A stretch of DNA of 64,000 nucleotides from Fundicoccus culcitae (GTDB taxonomy: Bacteria > Bacillota > Bacilli > Lactobacillales > Aerococcaceae), in assembly GCF_024661895.1 (NCBI RefSeq), contig NZ_CP102453.1:1178001-1242000 (forward strand), given 5' to 3'. Position 1 is the first letter of the stretch. Every line of letters begins with the position of its first letter. Below the pieces are notes generated by a model that saw only the letters and a program-made list of their open reading frames with translations, did no database searches and was not told where the DNA came from. A program made the position numbers and the translations under genes. Shown here piece after piece: positions 46,543 through 54,594 of the stretch.

Positions 46543-46582
46543 AAAAAGTGGAAATGGGCATTTTTTACGTATTTATATATAG
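46543..46582 (+). promoter_or_regulatory. Conserved upstream element of NERD gene C
   Basis: AAAAAGTGGAAATGGGCA, then TTTTTTACGTATTTATATATAG. Block order and spacing match the elements at 24771 and 37041. The last block ACGTATTTATATATAG is almost identical to that of gene B. It lies about 40 bp before the AAGGAGG of the gene. Confidence 0.65.
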
Positions 46583-46622
46583 AGGGGGTTGTCGCAGCGT
46601 TATTTATTAAAAAGGAGGTTTT

Positions 46623-47588
46623 ATGGAAAAGAACGTTGAGTTGCGAGTGTTGGAGGCTTTGGCTGTGCGAGGTGTGCCGGTGGATGAGGCAGCTTTGTCG
46701 AATTTGCGGGCGGGTTATGAAGGCGAGCAGAAATTTGCGAGGGCGGTGGTGGAGTTTGGCTTGTCGCATCTGATGTGGGTGGAGGATTATTGGTTTAAGG
46801 TAGGAAATGGGCCCAAGCGGCAACCGGATTTTTTGTTGATTTTGCCTTATGAGTGGGTGGCGATTGACGTGAAAAATTATCAGTCGCGTTTTGAATATCG
46901 TGAGGGCAAGTGTTATTTGAATGGCGGGACGACGCCGATGGATAATATTGTTGTGGCTGCGCAAAATCGAAATCAAAGTTTGCAAAAAGTAGCCCGTGAG
47001 GTCGCGGGGAATATTTCGGTCCGATCAGCTTTGGTCTTTATCAATGAAAATTGTCATGTCTATCAGGATGATATGCCGTGTGATGTGGAGCTAGTCCCGC
47101 GCACGTTATTAAAGCCCTTTTTGGAACAGTACCTTGGAACGGGTGTGGTGAAGGACTGGTTGAGAGACAGGACGTTGTCAGTGTTGGATAAGTATCAGAC
47201 GGAATATGGCTTTGAAGTGAAGGGGCTGCGGGTTGAGCAGTTTGGGGAGCTGAGGAGAGGGATTGTTTGTGGTGGGTGTGGGCAGTATGGGCTGGTCAAG
47301 AATAAATTGCATATTCACTGTCCCCATTGCGGTGCTGAAGAAGCCACTGGAGATGTTGTTAAGCGACACGCATTACAGTTGAGGCTGGTTTTTTATGATA
47401 ATCCGGAGATGGTGACAATTAAAAATGTTTATGAGTTGATGGGTGGTGGGATAACACAAAGAACTGTTAGGACATATATGTATAAACAATTTAAAGTAGT
47501 AAATAAAGCGCGAGCATCCTACTATGATATAGATTTATCAGCGAAAAAATCTGTTACTCTTTTATCTGACGGAATTTCTAGCGTTTAA
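46623..47588 (+). CDS. NERD nuclease-domain / zinc ribbon / winged-helix protein C
   Basis: 321 residues, ATG after AAGGAGG. Residues 1-215 are close to protein A almost residue for residue (GYEGEQKF, RQPDFLL, AIDVKNY give the Glu, Asp and Asp-x-Lys of the nuclease). The zinc ribbon is C216-x2-C219...C233-x2-C236. The winged-helix region (TIKNVYELMGGGITQRTVR) differs from A at the putative recognition helix. From about codon 258 the sequence becomes AT-rich. A 15-residue C-terminal extension (SAKKSVTLLSDGISS) is partly encoded by the first repeat of the array that follows. Confidence 0.85.
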   Translation: MEKNVELRVLEALAVRGVPVDEAALSNLRAGYEGEQKFARAVVEFGLSHLMWVEDYWFKVGNGPKRQPDFLLILPYEWVAIDVKNYQSRFEYREGKCYLNGGTTPMDNIVVAAQNRNQSLQKVAREVAGNISVRSALVFINENCHVYQDDMPCDVELVPRTLLKPFLEQYLGTGVVKDWLRDRTLSVLDKYQTEYGFEVKGLRVEQFGELRRGIVCGGCGQYGLVKNKLHIHCPHCGAEEATGDVVKRHALQLRLVFYDNPEMVTIKNVYELMGGGITQRTVRTYMYKQFKVVNKARASYYDIDLSAKKSVTLLSDGISSV

Positions 47589-47717
47589 CGTCAGATTCTT
47601 GAGTATCTGACGGGAACTCAGGCGTTTAACGTCAGATTCTTGAGTATCTGACGGGAACTCAGGCGTTTAACGTCAGATTCTTGAGTATCTGACGGGAATT
47701 CTAGCATTTGACGTCAG
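47566..47717. repeat. Repeat array C: alternating CTGACG / CGTCAG half-sites, 41-bp period
   Basis: Four units. CTGACG starts at 47566, 47607, 47648 and 47689; CGTCAG starts at 47589, 47630, 47671 and 47712; both series have exact 41-bp steps. The two inner units are identical. The first half-site lies inside the NERD gene C coding end. The array fills the gap towards the converging mutS2-like gene. Confidence 0.95.
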
Positions 47718-47755
47718 ATTCTTTTTTCAAATAAATACACCCCTCAAAAAACACC

Positions 47756-47803
47756 AAATCCCCACCTACACGCAACCAAAAGGCGAACTAGGTGGGGATT
47801 TTT
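47756..47803. terminator. Terminator between array C and mutS2-like gene
   Basis: AAATCCCCACCTA pairs with TAGGTGGGGATTT around a 22-base loop, followed by TTTATT on the + strand. It can end the rightward NERD C transcript and, less clearly, the leftward mutS2 transcript. Confidence 0.85.
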
Positions 47804-47804
47804 A

Positions 47805-49715
47805 TTAGTCTTTCTTGCGTGCTCGTTGTTCTTTAGCCATTTGGCGGCGGAGTTTTTTGGAGCCGCGCTCTAAATCGTGCTCGAATTTGCGCGTTTGGAA
47901 GTCTACGAACAAGGTTTCGAGGTCGTAGTCGGCGGGATAGAGGTCGGCGGCACGTCCAACGACGGACAAGCGCTTGACATGGACATTAATAACTTCGCTT
48001 TGATAAAAAACAGCGACATTATTATAATCATCAACTTCCGCATCATAAATTAAACCGAAGTCATCGTGATCGAGCAACTTCACTCGGTCACCTCGCGAGA
48101 AGGTGACAGTTGGCTTAGAGTCGGCTGCTACCACTTTTTTCTTAGGCGTAGCCTCCCCTTCAGCCAATAACTCCATCCGATACTCCTTAGTCGCAATGTA
48201 CTCAGCCGCGCGATCCAAGACAGCCTCGGGAATCTGCATTTTGCGCGCAATCCACAAAGCGTTACTCGCACCCGACTGCCCAATCAGCAATTTGTACAAT
48301 GGCTCCAAGGTTTCCTGATTAAACTGCATGGCTGCATTCATGAATGCTGGATGCTGCTCCGAAAAAGCCTTAATCTCACCATAGTGCGTGGTTGCCACGG
48401 TTAAAGCACCTTTCAAATAAAACTCTTCCAACAAAGCAATCGCCAAACCGGCACCTTCGTTGGGTTCTGTTCCACTTCCAATCTCGTCCAGCAACAGCAA
48501 GGTATTACGACCGGTGTCGCGCAAGATTTGCGACAAATTTTGCATGTGCGAACTGAAAGTGCTCAAGGCATTTTCCAAACTTTGATTGTCGCCCATGTCT
48601 ACAAAAATTTTATCGAAAACCGCAACATCCGTCCCGGCTTCACAACGAATATGCAAACCAGACATCACCGCCAACGTGACCAAACCAATGGTCTTCAGCA
48701 CAATCGTCTTCCCACCCGCATTAGGCCCCGTAATCACCAACGACCGATAATCCTCACCAATTTCAAAATCCAAAGGCACCACATTCCCCGTCAACAAAGG
48801 ATGCACACACCCAACCAAACGCACGCGACCTTCGGCATTTATCCTAGGTTCCATCCCCTCAATCGACTTACTATACTTAGCCTTAGCGAACACCATGTCA
48901 TAATGCGCAATCAAATCAATGTTCTGTTGAATCTCCCGCAAATATTCCGCCACACTCCCGGTCAAAGTCGCCAGAATTTGGTACTCCAGCATGGACTCTT
49001 CGGCTCGCAAACCAGCCAATTCTTGGTTGTATTTATTCACAGCGGTCGGTTCAATAAATACCGTTGATTCTCGCGAAGACGTCTCGACAATCGTGCCATC
49101 CACTTGGTTTTTGTAAGCCGCCTTGATGGGAATGGTGTAGCGTTGGTCCTTCACGCTGATCACAAACTCCTGAATGTAATTCTTATAAGTCGAGGAGCTG
49201 AGGTATTTATTTAGACGGTCTTTAATTTTTTGTTCGGTGGTTTCGATTTGTTGACGGACTTTTTTGAGTTGCTTGTCGGCTTGCGAATCGACGCGATTAT
49301 GAGAAATCGCAAAATAAATAGCGTCCTCGACGTGGCTGAGGCTGGTCATGCCCTTGGCGTAGGCAACCAAGAGGGGTGCCTGAAACGCCTTATTGTTCAT
49401 GAACTGCTTAATACTGCGACAACCCCGCAGAAAATCAGCCACACCAAACAGCTCAGACGCTGATAAAATCATGCCCTTTTCGACTTTGTCGATAGTAACG
49501 TCGATGGAAGTGAGCCCCATAAACGGCACGCGCGTCCCCATGTCAAGGATGGCGCGGGCTTGGGTCGTCTCAGCCAGGCGATTTTGCACGACATCCAGCC
49601 GCGGACTCGGATTAAGGTCTTGCATTTTTTTCTTGCCCAACTCACTCACGCAAAAAGTCGTCACGTGGTCGCGCAAAGTATCATATTCAAGTTTTTCATA
49701 GGTATTTTGATTCAT
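47805..49715 (-). CDS. MutS2-family ATPase lacking the Smr domain
   Basis: 636 residues from the ATG at 49715 (AAGGAG seven bases upstream; an in-frame ATG at 49775 would overlap the terminator of the upstream RNA). MutS core and clamp with helical levers, then ATPase: Walker A TGPNAGGKT (about residue 327), Walker B LLLLDEIGSGTEPNEG (about 405), ATTHYGEIKAF. Full-size MutS2 is near 780 residues with a C-terminal Smr nuclease; this protein stops after a short KOW-like segment and a basic tail (RRQMAKEQRARKK). It would bind branched DNA or collided ribosomes without Smr cleavage. Such short forms exist in Firmicutes, often next to a full-length one. Confidence 0.88.
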   Translation of the reverse strand: MNQNTYEKLEYDTLRDHVTTFCVSELGKKKMQDLNPSPRLDVVQNRLAETTQARAILDMGTRVPFMGLTSIDVTIDKVEKGMILSASELFGVADFLRGCRSIKQFMNNKAFQAPLLVAYAKGMTSLSHVEDAIYFAISHNRVDSQADKQLKKVRQQIETTEQKIKDRLNKYLSSSTYKNYIQEFVISVKDQRYTIPIKAAYKNQVDGTIVETSSRESTVFIEPTAVNKYNQELAGLRAEESMLEYQILATLTGSVAEYLREIQQNIDLIAHYDMVFAKAKYSKSIEGMEPRINAEGRVRLVGCVHPLLTGNVVPLDFEIGEDYRSLVITGPNAGGKTIVLKTIGLVTLAVMSGLHIRCEAGTDVAVFDKIFVDMGDNQSLENALSTFSSHMQNLSQILRDTGRNTLLLLDEIGSGTEPNEGAGLAIALLEEFYLKGALTVATTHYGEIKAFSEQHPAFMNAAMQFNQETLEPLYKLLIGQSGASNALWIARKMQIPEAVLDRAAEYIATKEYRMELLAEGEATPKKKVVAADSKPTVTFSRGDRVKLLDHDDFGLIYDAEVDDYNNVAVFYQSEVINVHVKRLSVVGRAADLYPADYDLETLFVDFQTRKFEHDLERGSKKLRRQMAKEQRARKKD

Positions 49716-49777
49716 TTTCTTCTCCTTGGTTGTGTCCAAGACCCCTACCGGATGCATTTCAATAAATATCCCCAAAA

Positions 49778-50035
49778 TAAAAGAGCCGCAGTAATCGCTA
49801 CCGCAACTCTTGTCATTATTTAGTCGTCGCCAAATACACCTCAGGGTGGTGGTGACGTTTAATGTGTAAAGTATGGTAGGTTTCTTTTAGTCATAGGCAG
49901 GGTCAAATAGAGCTTCCGCTTTTGGCGAAAACTGCCTGTCAAACGACTTAAAGCTTATTTAGTTTCTATTAAAAAGAAACTGCCACACTCACACACTTCA
50001 CCCTTTCGATTGGGGTTGATTGAAATCAACTTTAC
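49778..50035 (-). ncRNA. Structured non-coding RNA candidate (6S-like rod)
   Basis: Minus-strand promoter TTGCTC (50065-50070), 17-base spacer, TATACT (50042-50047); start near 50035; terminator AAGAG...CTCTT with U-tract at about 49775-49812; about 258 nt. The predicted transcript folds as a long rod: GGTGA/TCACC, GTGTGAGTGTGG/CCATACTTTACAC (needs a G-U pair only in the minus transcript), GTTTCTTTT/AAAAGAAAC, AGGCAG/CTGCCT, separated by internal loops, plus a 5' hairpin GTTGATT/AATCAAC. A rod with internal bubble resembles 6S RNA, but I cannot confirm the family. Confidence 0.5.
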
Positions 50036-50143
50036 GAGGTAAGTATAAAGGATTTTTGGGGGGAGAGCAAGGGTTCCTTTTTTATTTTTCTATAATAATG
50101 AAAATAAAGATAGCAATTACATTCAAGGATTATGCAAAAAGGA

Positions 50144-50250
50144 TAAAAAAGAAACTCCCACTACCGATTACAGTAGTGGGAGTTTAAAGTCCAGCAGTGC
50201 CAGACTTCCAACCAACGAGTTTAGTCGTGGCCAACTTTAAAGTTGTTTCC
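50144..50250 (-). ncRNA. Small structured RNA immediately downstream of the abiF-like gene
   Basis: Minus strand, begins about 15 nt after the abiF stop. Four stem-loops in a row: CAACTTTAAAGTTG (50232-50245), CACGA/TCGTG-type stem (about 50213-50231), AAGTC-GCAGTGC-GACTT (50187-50207), and a perfect 13-bp terminator stem AAACTCCCACTAC/GTAGTGGGAGTTT (50152-50185) followed by a U tract. AbiF-type HEPN toxins have been reported with a cognate structured RNA acting as antitoxin; position and size fit, but homology is not shown. Confidence 0.55.
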
Positions 50251-50264
50251 TCATGTTCATTATA

Positions 50265-51188
50265 TTAATCGTTATTGAGAAAGTCAATTAGTTTAGATAA
50301 AGTAGGTAAAAATTTATTATATGAATCACAACTTTTGTATAAATGCGTATTTATCTTCATTCTTTCTACTAATTGCTGACCATCTTGAAAACGTCTTTTT
50401 TTAAGTTTTTGAGTAGCAAGTCTATTATGAAGATAGAACAAAGCAACTAAATCATTAATCTTGTAATATTTTACATTTCTTAAGTTAATTCCTATACTTC
50501 TTGAAAAAGTTGTTATTTCAGATGTAGGGTTTTTTCTCATTTTAAGCTTTTCAGAGTATATATTAATGAAGTAAATATTGTTATGTGCACAACAATTTCG
50601 AATGTTTTTTATAAACTTTAATGTTCTGTCTAATTGCTGAATGCTAGTTACTGTTTTCCGGTGGTGGTAGAAGTTAACAAATTTAATCAATGTTCCAAAA
50701 TCAACAATCTCAAGAAATACCCAAATAGGGATATCTGCAGAACGTTTATCATACATATCTTTTAGATATAAATTACGTTTGAAGCGACTAATAGAGTTGT
50801 TGTAATAGGCAACATTCTCTAAACGAAAATTCTTAAAATCTTCTAAAATTGTATAGCCATCTTCTTCAGGATCATTTGTAATTAAATCCATTAGTAAAGT
50901 TTTTGTATAGTGTTCAACATCTAAAGTCATACTTAACAGATATTCTCTAAGACGAACATCTATAGAAGCCATATCCACTAAAGCCTCAAAATCAAGGTTT
51001 ATATATTTGTTATGTTGATTTTTATCAAAATTTTTTCGATAACTCGTCAATCTGTAAAAATAATTATGAGTTACTAGGATTTCCTTAATTTGATTATCAG
51101 TGTGTTTGTATGTTGTGATGCCTTTATCTTTGATTTTTTCTTGAATAAGTATATTATATTCTAACTTTGGCCGTCTATCTGAATCCAT
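50265..51188 (-). CDS. abiF: AbiF/AbiD-type (Abi_2) HEPN abortive-infection protein
   Basis: 307 residues from the ATG at 51188 (AAAGGATG upstream). Abi_2 family features: PKLEYNILIQEKIKDKGI, the NYFYRLTSYRKNF block (about residue 44), RLREYLLSMTLDVEHYTKTLL (about 82) and the HEPN RNase motif IRNCCAHN (R-x4-6-H, about residue 198). Such proteins block phage growth, probably by RNA cleavage. The region is very AT-rich and unlike the neighbouring mutS2 gene, which suggests transfer. It is the only plausible phage-defence gene of known type in the window. Confidence 0.87.
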   Translation of the reverse strand: MDSDRRPKLEYNILIQEKIKDKGITTYKHTDNQIKEILVTHNYFYRLTSYRKNFDKNQHNKYINLDFEALVDMASIDVRLREYLLSMTLDVEHYTKTLLMDLITNDPEEDGYTILEDFKNFRLENVAYYNNSISRFKRNLYLKDMYDKRSADIPIWVFLEIVDFGTLIKFVNFYHHRKTVTSIQQLDRTLKFIKNIRNCCAHNNIYFINIYSEKLKMRKNPTSEITTFSRSIGINLRNVKYYKINDLVALFYLHNRLATQKLKKRRFQDGQQLVERMKINTHLYKSCDSYNKFLPTLSKLIDFLNND

Positions 51189-51327
51189 TCTATCACATCC
51201 TTTCGTTTTATATTTTATCATAAAATAAAAGTATAAATTAATATTATAATATTCGAAATCACCAAATTCAGGATATAATTTGTTTGTAATAAATTGAATC
51301 TTGAGCAAAGATTATCTCTTAAATATC

Positions 51328-51373
51328 AAAAAAGCCTTTAAACTCTGATACACCAGGGTTTAAAAGCTTTTTT
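51328..51373. terminator. Terminator of the mannoside importer operon
   Basis: AAAAAAGC-TTTAAAC pairs with GTTTAAA-GCTTTTTT around a 14-base loop. It follows the last permease gene (ends 51391, leftward) and lies upstream of the abiF-like gene, shielding it from read-through. Confidence 0.85.
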
Positions 51374-51390
51374 ATGATGTTAATACACAA

Positions 51391-52218
51391 TCATTTCAAC
51401 ATAAAACTAATACCTTCTTTAAAGTACTTAGAAAATGCTAAGAACAAAATGATAATCGGTAAAGTTAAAATAACAGAAGCTGCATACATTGGACCAGGAA
51501 AAGCACCCATTGGTTTAAATTGAGTTGAAATTAACACATTCAATGTTTGCATATCAATAGATGGAGCAATTAACATATCCCACATTAATTCTCCCCACCT
51601 TTGCATAAATATTGATAGAAATACTATGGTTGTAACTGATTTTGCAATTGGAAGTGCGATTGTTCTGATAATTTTAAAATGACTCGCTCCTTCAATTTCA
51701 GCAGATTCAATTAAAGCATCTGGAATAGTTTTAAAATAATTGATGTACATATAATTTGCCCAAATTGAGATTGATAACGGAATAATCATCCCAGAATAGG
51801 TATTGGCTAATGGTCGAGCAATCATATATCTTGGAACAAGTAAAATAATAGTAGGAAAGAACATTTGAAAAAGCAAAGTATTTAAAATTAACTTTTTCCC
51901 TTTGAATTTTTTCAACTTTGTTACTGAGTAACCTACCCATAACCCACAAAATACAGAAATGATTGCCGTAGGGGTTGAAACTAATAATGAGTTGGCCAAA
52001 GCTCTTACCCACATAGAACGATTGGAACCTCCACCCTGATTTAACAAGTGCTCATAACTTCTTAAGGTAAATTCTGTAGAAAACAATTGCTTATCTACAG
52101 CATTCCATGGCATAAATGATTGCACCACCATATAATAAAATGGGAATAACGAAATTGCCAATAAAATTAAAGTAAGCAAAGATATCAAAATTAATGACGT
52201 TTTACTTTGTTTTTTCAT
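51391..52218 (-). CDS. ABC sugar permease (MalG/AraQ type)
   Basis: 275 residues, ATG after GGAGGGCGAC. Six membrane segments; EAA loop ESAEIEGASHFKIIRTIALP at about residue 167. Last gene of the importer part of the mannoside cassette and partner of the permease at 52228-53121. No ATPase gene nearby, so again a shared ATPase is implied. Confidence 0.92.
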   Translation of the reverse strand: MKKQSKTSLILISLLTLILLAISLFPFYYMVVQSFMPWNAVDKQLFSTEFTLRSYEHLLNQGGGSNRSMWVRALANSLLVSTPTAIISVFCGLWVGYSVTKLKKFKGKKLILNTLLFQMFFPTIILLVPRYMIARPLANTYSGMIIPLSISIWANYMYINYFKTIPDALIESAEIEGASHFKIIRTIALPIAKSVTTIVFLSIFMQRWGELMWDMLIAPSIDMQTLNVLISTQFKPMGAFPGPMYAASVILTLPIIILFLAFSKYFKEGISFMLK

Positions 52219-52227
52219 GTCGCCCTC

Positions 52228-53121
52228 CTAATATCCAAATCGCTTATTTAATCTATCAGTGAAATAATTTATTATACGCAAAGTAATAAATACTTGGACG
52301 GCACTGGCTATTGCCATAGCAGCACCATAACCAGAATCAAATCGAGTAAATGAAGCATTGTATATTTCTAATTGCCAAGTAGTCGTTGATAAATTTGGAC
52401 CTCCACCAGTTAATAAAAATGGTTCAGTAAAAATCCCAAAAGCTAAACCTGTCGCCAATACTAACACAGTTGTTAAAGTCGGCATTAACATTGGAAGGGT
52501 TATGTGGAATAATTTATGAAAACCAGTTGAACCATCTAACGCAGCTGCTTCATTAATATCTCCATCAATATTTTCAAGTCCCGATAAGATAAATAGAGCA
52601 TAATATCCTGACATTTTCCATACAACAATTCCAACCATTACCCAAAAGGCATACTTTTGATCGGTTAACCAATTGATATTCAATCCAAAAGTGTCTCTTA
52701 AAAATTCATTGAAAATAGAATTATAGTTAAAGAAGTATTTAACAACTACTGAAGTAGCAACTCCTGAAGTCAAATATGGAATAAAAAATAGTACCGCTAC
52801 AATCCCTTTTATTTTATTTGGTAATTTACTGACTAATACCGCAATCAATAAACCAAAAGCAAAACAAAGCGTTACTATTGGAAGCAAATATTTATAAGAA
52901 TTTATAAATGCAGCTTTTACTCTATTATCGTTAAATAAATCGATAAAATTATCTAATCCTACAAACGTTCTATCTGAAGACATTAAGTTCCAATCCATAA
53001 AAGACAAAAATATTGCCCAATTCAATGGTAACAAGAAGAAAATTATTGAATGTATTAGATATGGACTGTTCAATATCCATCCAATTATATTTTGTCTATT
53101 GTCCTCTTTTCTTTGAGTCAT
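52228..53121 (-). CDS. ABC sugar permease (MalF/UgpA type)
   Basis: 297 residues from ATG 53121, five bases after GAGAGGTG. Six membrane segments; EAA loop NEAAALDGSTGFHKLFHITLP at about residue 185 and the TGGGPNLSTTTWQLEIYNASF segment near the end. Forms the import channel with the next gene for the sugar bound by the protein at 53192-54577. Confidence 0.92.
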   Translation of the reverse strand: MTQRKEDNRQNIIGWILNSPYLIHSIIFFLLPLNWAIFLSFMDWNLMSSDRTFVGLDNFIDLFNDNRVKAAFINSYKYLLPIVTLCFAFGLLIAVLVSKLPNKIKGIVAVLFFIPYLTSGVATSVVVKYFFNYNSIFNEFLRDTFGLNINWLTDQKYAFWVMVGIVVWKMSGYYALFILSGLENIDGDINEAAALDGSTGFHKLFHITLPMLMPTLTTVLVLATGLAFGIFTEPFLLTGGGPNLSTTTWQLEIYNASFTRFDSGYGAAMAIASAVQVFITLRIINYFTDRLNKRFGY

Positions 53122-53191
53122 TGTAACACCTCTCATTTATTTAAGAAATATAGAGCTGCATAGCATAAAGCTAGACAGCTCTAATGTTTCT

Positions 53192-54577
53192 CTATTCCAA
53201 TTCGCCTGCTTGTCTCATCGCTTCGATAGCAGCATCAATGTAAGTTGAAGCATCTGGTGCGTCACCTGGTTCATAATTACTCATTTCATTTAAATATGGA
53301 GCAGTAGCTACTTCTGTAAATGCAGTCCAAATATCTGGATCATTAGCTGTAGCTAGACCTGGAATTGAGTAAGGAACCCATTCAGCTAAAGCTGATAATG
53401 CAGGATATTGAGCTAACATATCACTGAATACTTCATTGTCATTTAAGTCCCCACGTACGGGTAACATTGCTGTTGCCTCTAACCATTCTAAATCTGATTG
53501 TGCTGAATTTTCAGCATTGAATACCCATTTAACAAATTCAACTGCACCTAAATGTTGTTCTTCACTAATATTACTTGATTTATAAAAAGTTAATCCTTTA
53601 GAGTCTGCATAATTATAAGGCAGATCACCTTCTGCTCTTACAATTGCTGGTCCATAAACATAATCTTCACCATAAACTTTTCCATATTCTTCATATAGAT
53701 TAATTTCCCATGGTGCATTAATTGTAACTAATACTGAAGGAGTATCTTCTACCCAAACACTAGCTAATTCTCCAAGTTGTACAGAATTACCGAACATACC
53801 AATAAGCTGTAAAGCATCGATGGCATCTTGTCTATCCATTACTAATTGATTTTCTTCAATGATTGGTTTTGCTTGAGACAATCCATTGTATATCATTTGG
53901 AAGTCAAACCAACGATCCCAATATTGATCTGGTCTTGATAATGATGGTCTATAGAATGAATGAGTAATTCCGATATCTGATAAAGCCTCACGGTTTTCAC
54001 CAAAAGCAGTCATTACATTTTGAAATTCTTCAACAGTTGTAGGTGCAGAATCAAACCCAAGTGCTTCTAAACCTTTAACATTCCATTGCCACGCCATTGG
54101 ATTTACATAAACTGGTAATACATAGTGTGAGCCATCGATTGCCCAGTTTTCCATAGCTTCTTCCATTTGTCTAGCTTCAATAACTTCATTAAACCAATCT
54201 TCATTTGAAATATCATAAACGACACCAGAATTAGCTAAAATAGAAGCAAAACCTCTATTTATATTTTCTGATACAGCTGGAGCCGTCCCGGTTGCTAAGG
54301 CATTTTGAATACCCGCTTCAGATGAAGGTGTTTCTGGCATTTGTTGAACTTTTACTCTAATTACTTTCCCATCAATTTCTGTATTTGTTTCGTTAAAAGC
54401 ATTGGCTCTAGCAGTCCATAAATCATATTGTACAGCTTGTGGTGCAGACCAGAAATCTACTTGGATTTCTTCTTGCGCAACGACAACGCTTTCAAAACCA
54501 AGTCCTAGAAACGCACCACTAACTGTCACTAAAATAACTAAAATATTAATTAATTTTAACCAACTATTTTTTATCAT
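53192..54577 (-). CDS. ABC sugar-binding protein of the mannoside cassette
   Basis: 461 residues. Family 1 extracellular solute-binding protein (VDFWSAPQAVQYDLWTAR start of mature part; VKWVFNAENSAQSDLEWLEAT late). The signal peptide ends VVAQ-EE with no Cys, so it would be released or held by other means rather than lipid-anchored. The surrounding phosphorylase genes suggest that mannosyl-oligosaccharides are its ligand. Follows the phosphohexomutase gene by 17 bp. Confidence 0.9.
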   Translation of the reverse strand: MIKNSWLKLINILVILVTVSGAFLGLGFESVVVAQEEIQVDFWSAPQAVQYDLWTARANAFNETNTEIDGKVIRVKVQQMPETPSSEAGIQNALATGTAPAVSENINRGFASILANSGVVYDISNEDWFNEVIEARQMEEAMENWAIDGSHYVLPVYVNPMAWQWNVKGLEALGFDSAPTTVEEFQNVMTAFGENREALSDIGITHSFYRPSLSRPDQYWDRWFDFQMIYNGLSQAKPIIEENQLVMDRQDAIDALQLIGMFGNSVQLGELASVWVEDTPSVLVTINAPWEINLYEEYGKVYGEDYVYGPAIVRAEGDLPYNYADSKGLTFYKSSNISEEQHLGAVEFVKWVFNAENSAQSDLEWLEATAMLPVRGDLNDNEVFSDMLAQYPALSALAEWVPYSIPGLATANDPDIWTAFTEVATAPYLNEMSNYEPGDAPDASTYIDAAIEAMRQAGELE

Positions 54578-54594
54578 TTTATTTCTCCATTCTT

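Noticed and set aside
46560-46582. Competence-sigma (ComX) box upstream of NERD gene C
   Set aside because: TTTTTTACGTATTTA resembles a cin-box start, but the required CGAATA core is absent at all three NERD loci.
49830-50045. tmRNA, SRP RNA or RNase P RNA
   Set aside because: No tRNA-like ends or tag frame, no GGUC...GGAAG SRP tip, no RNase P conserved cores. Only a generic rod-shaped RNA remains.
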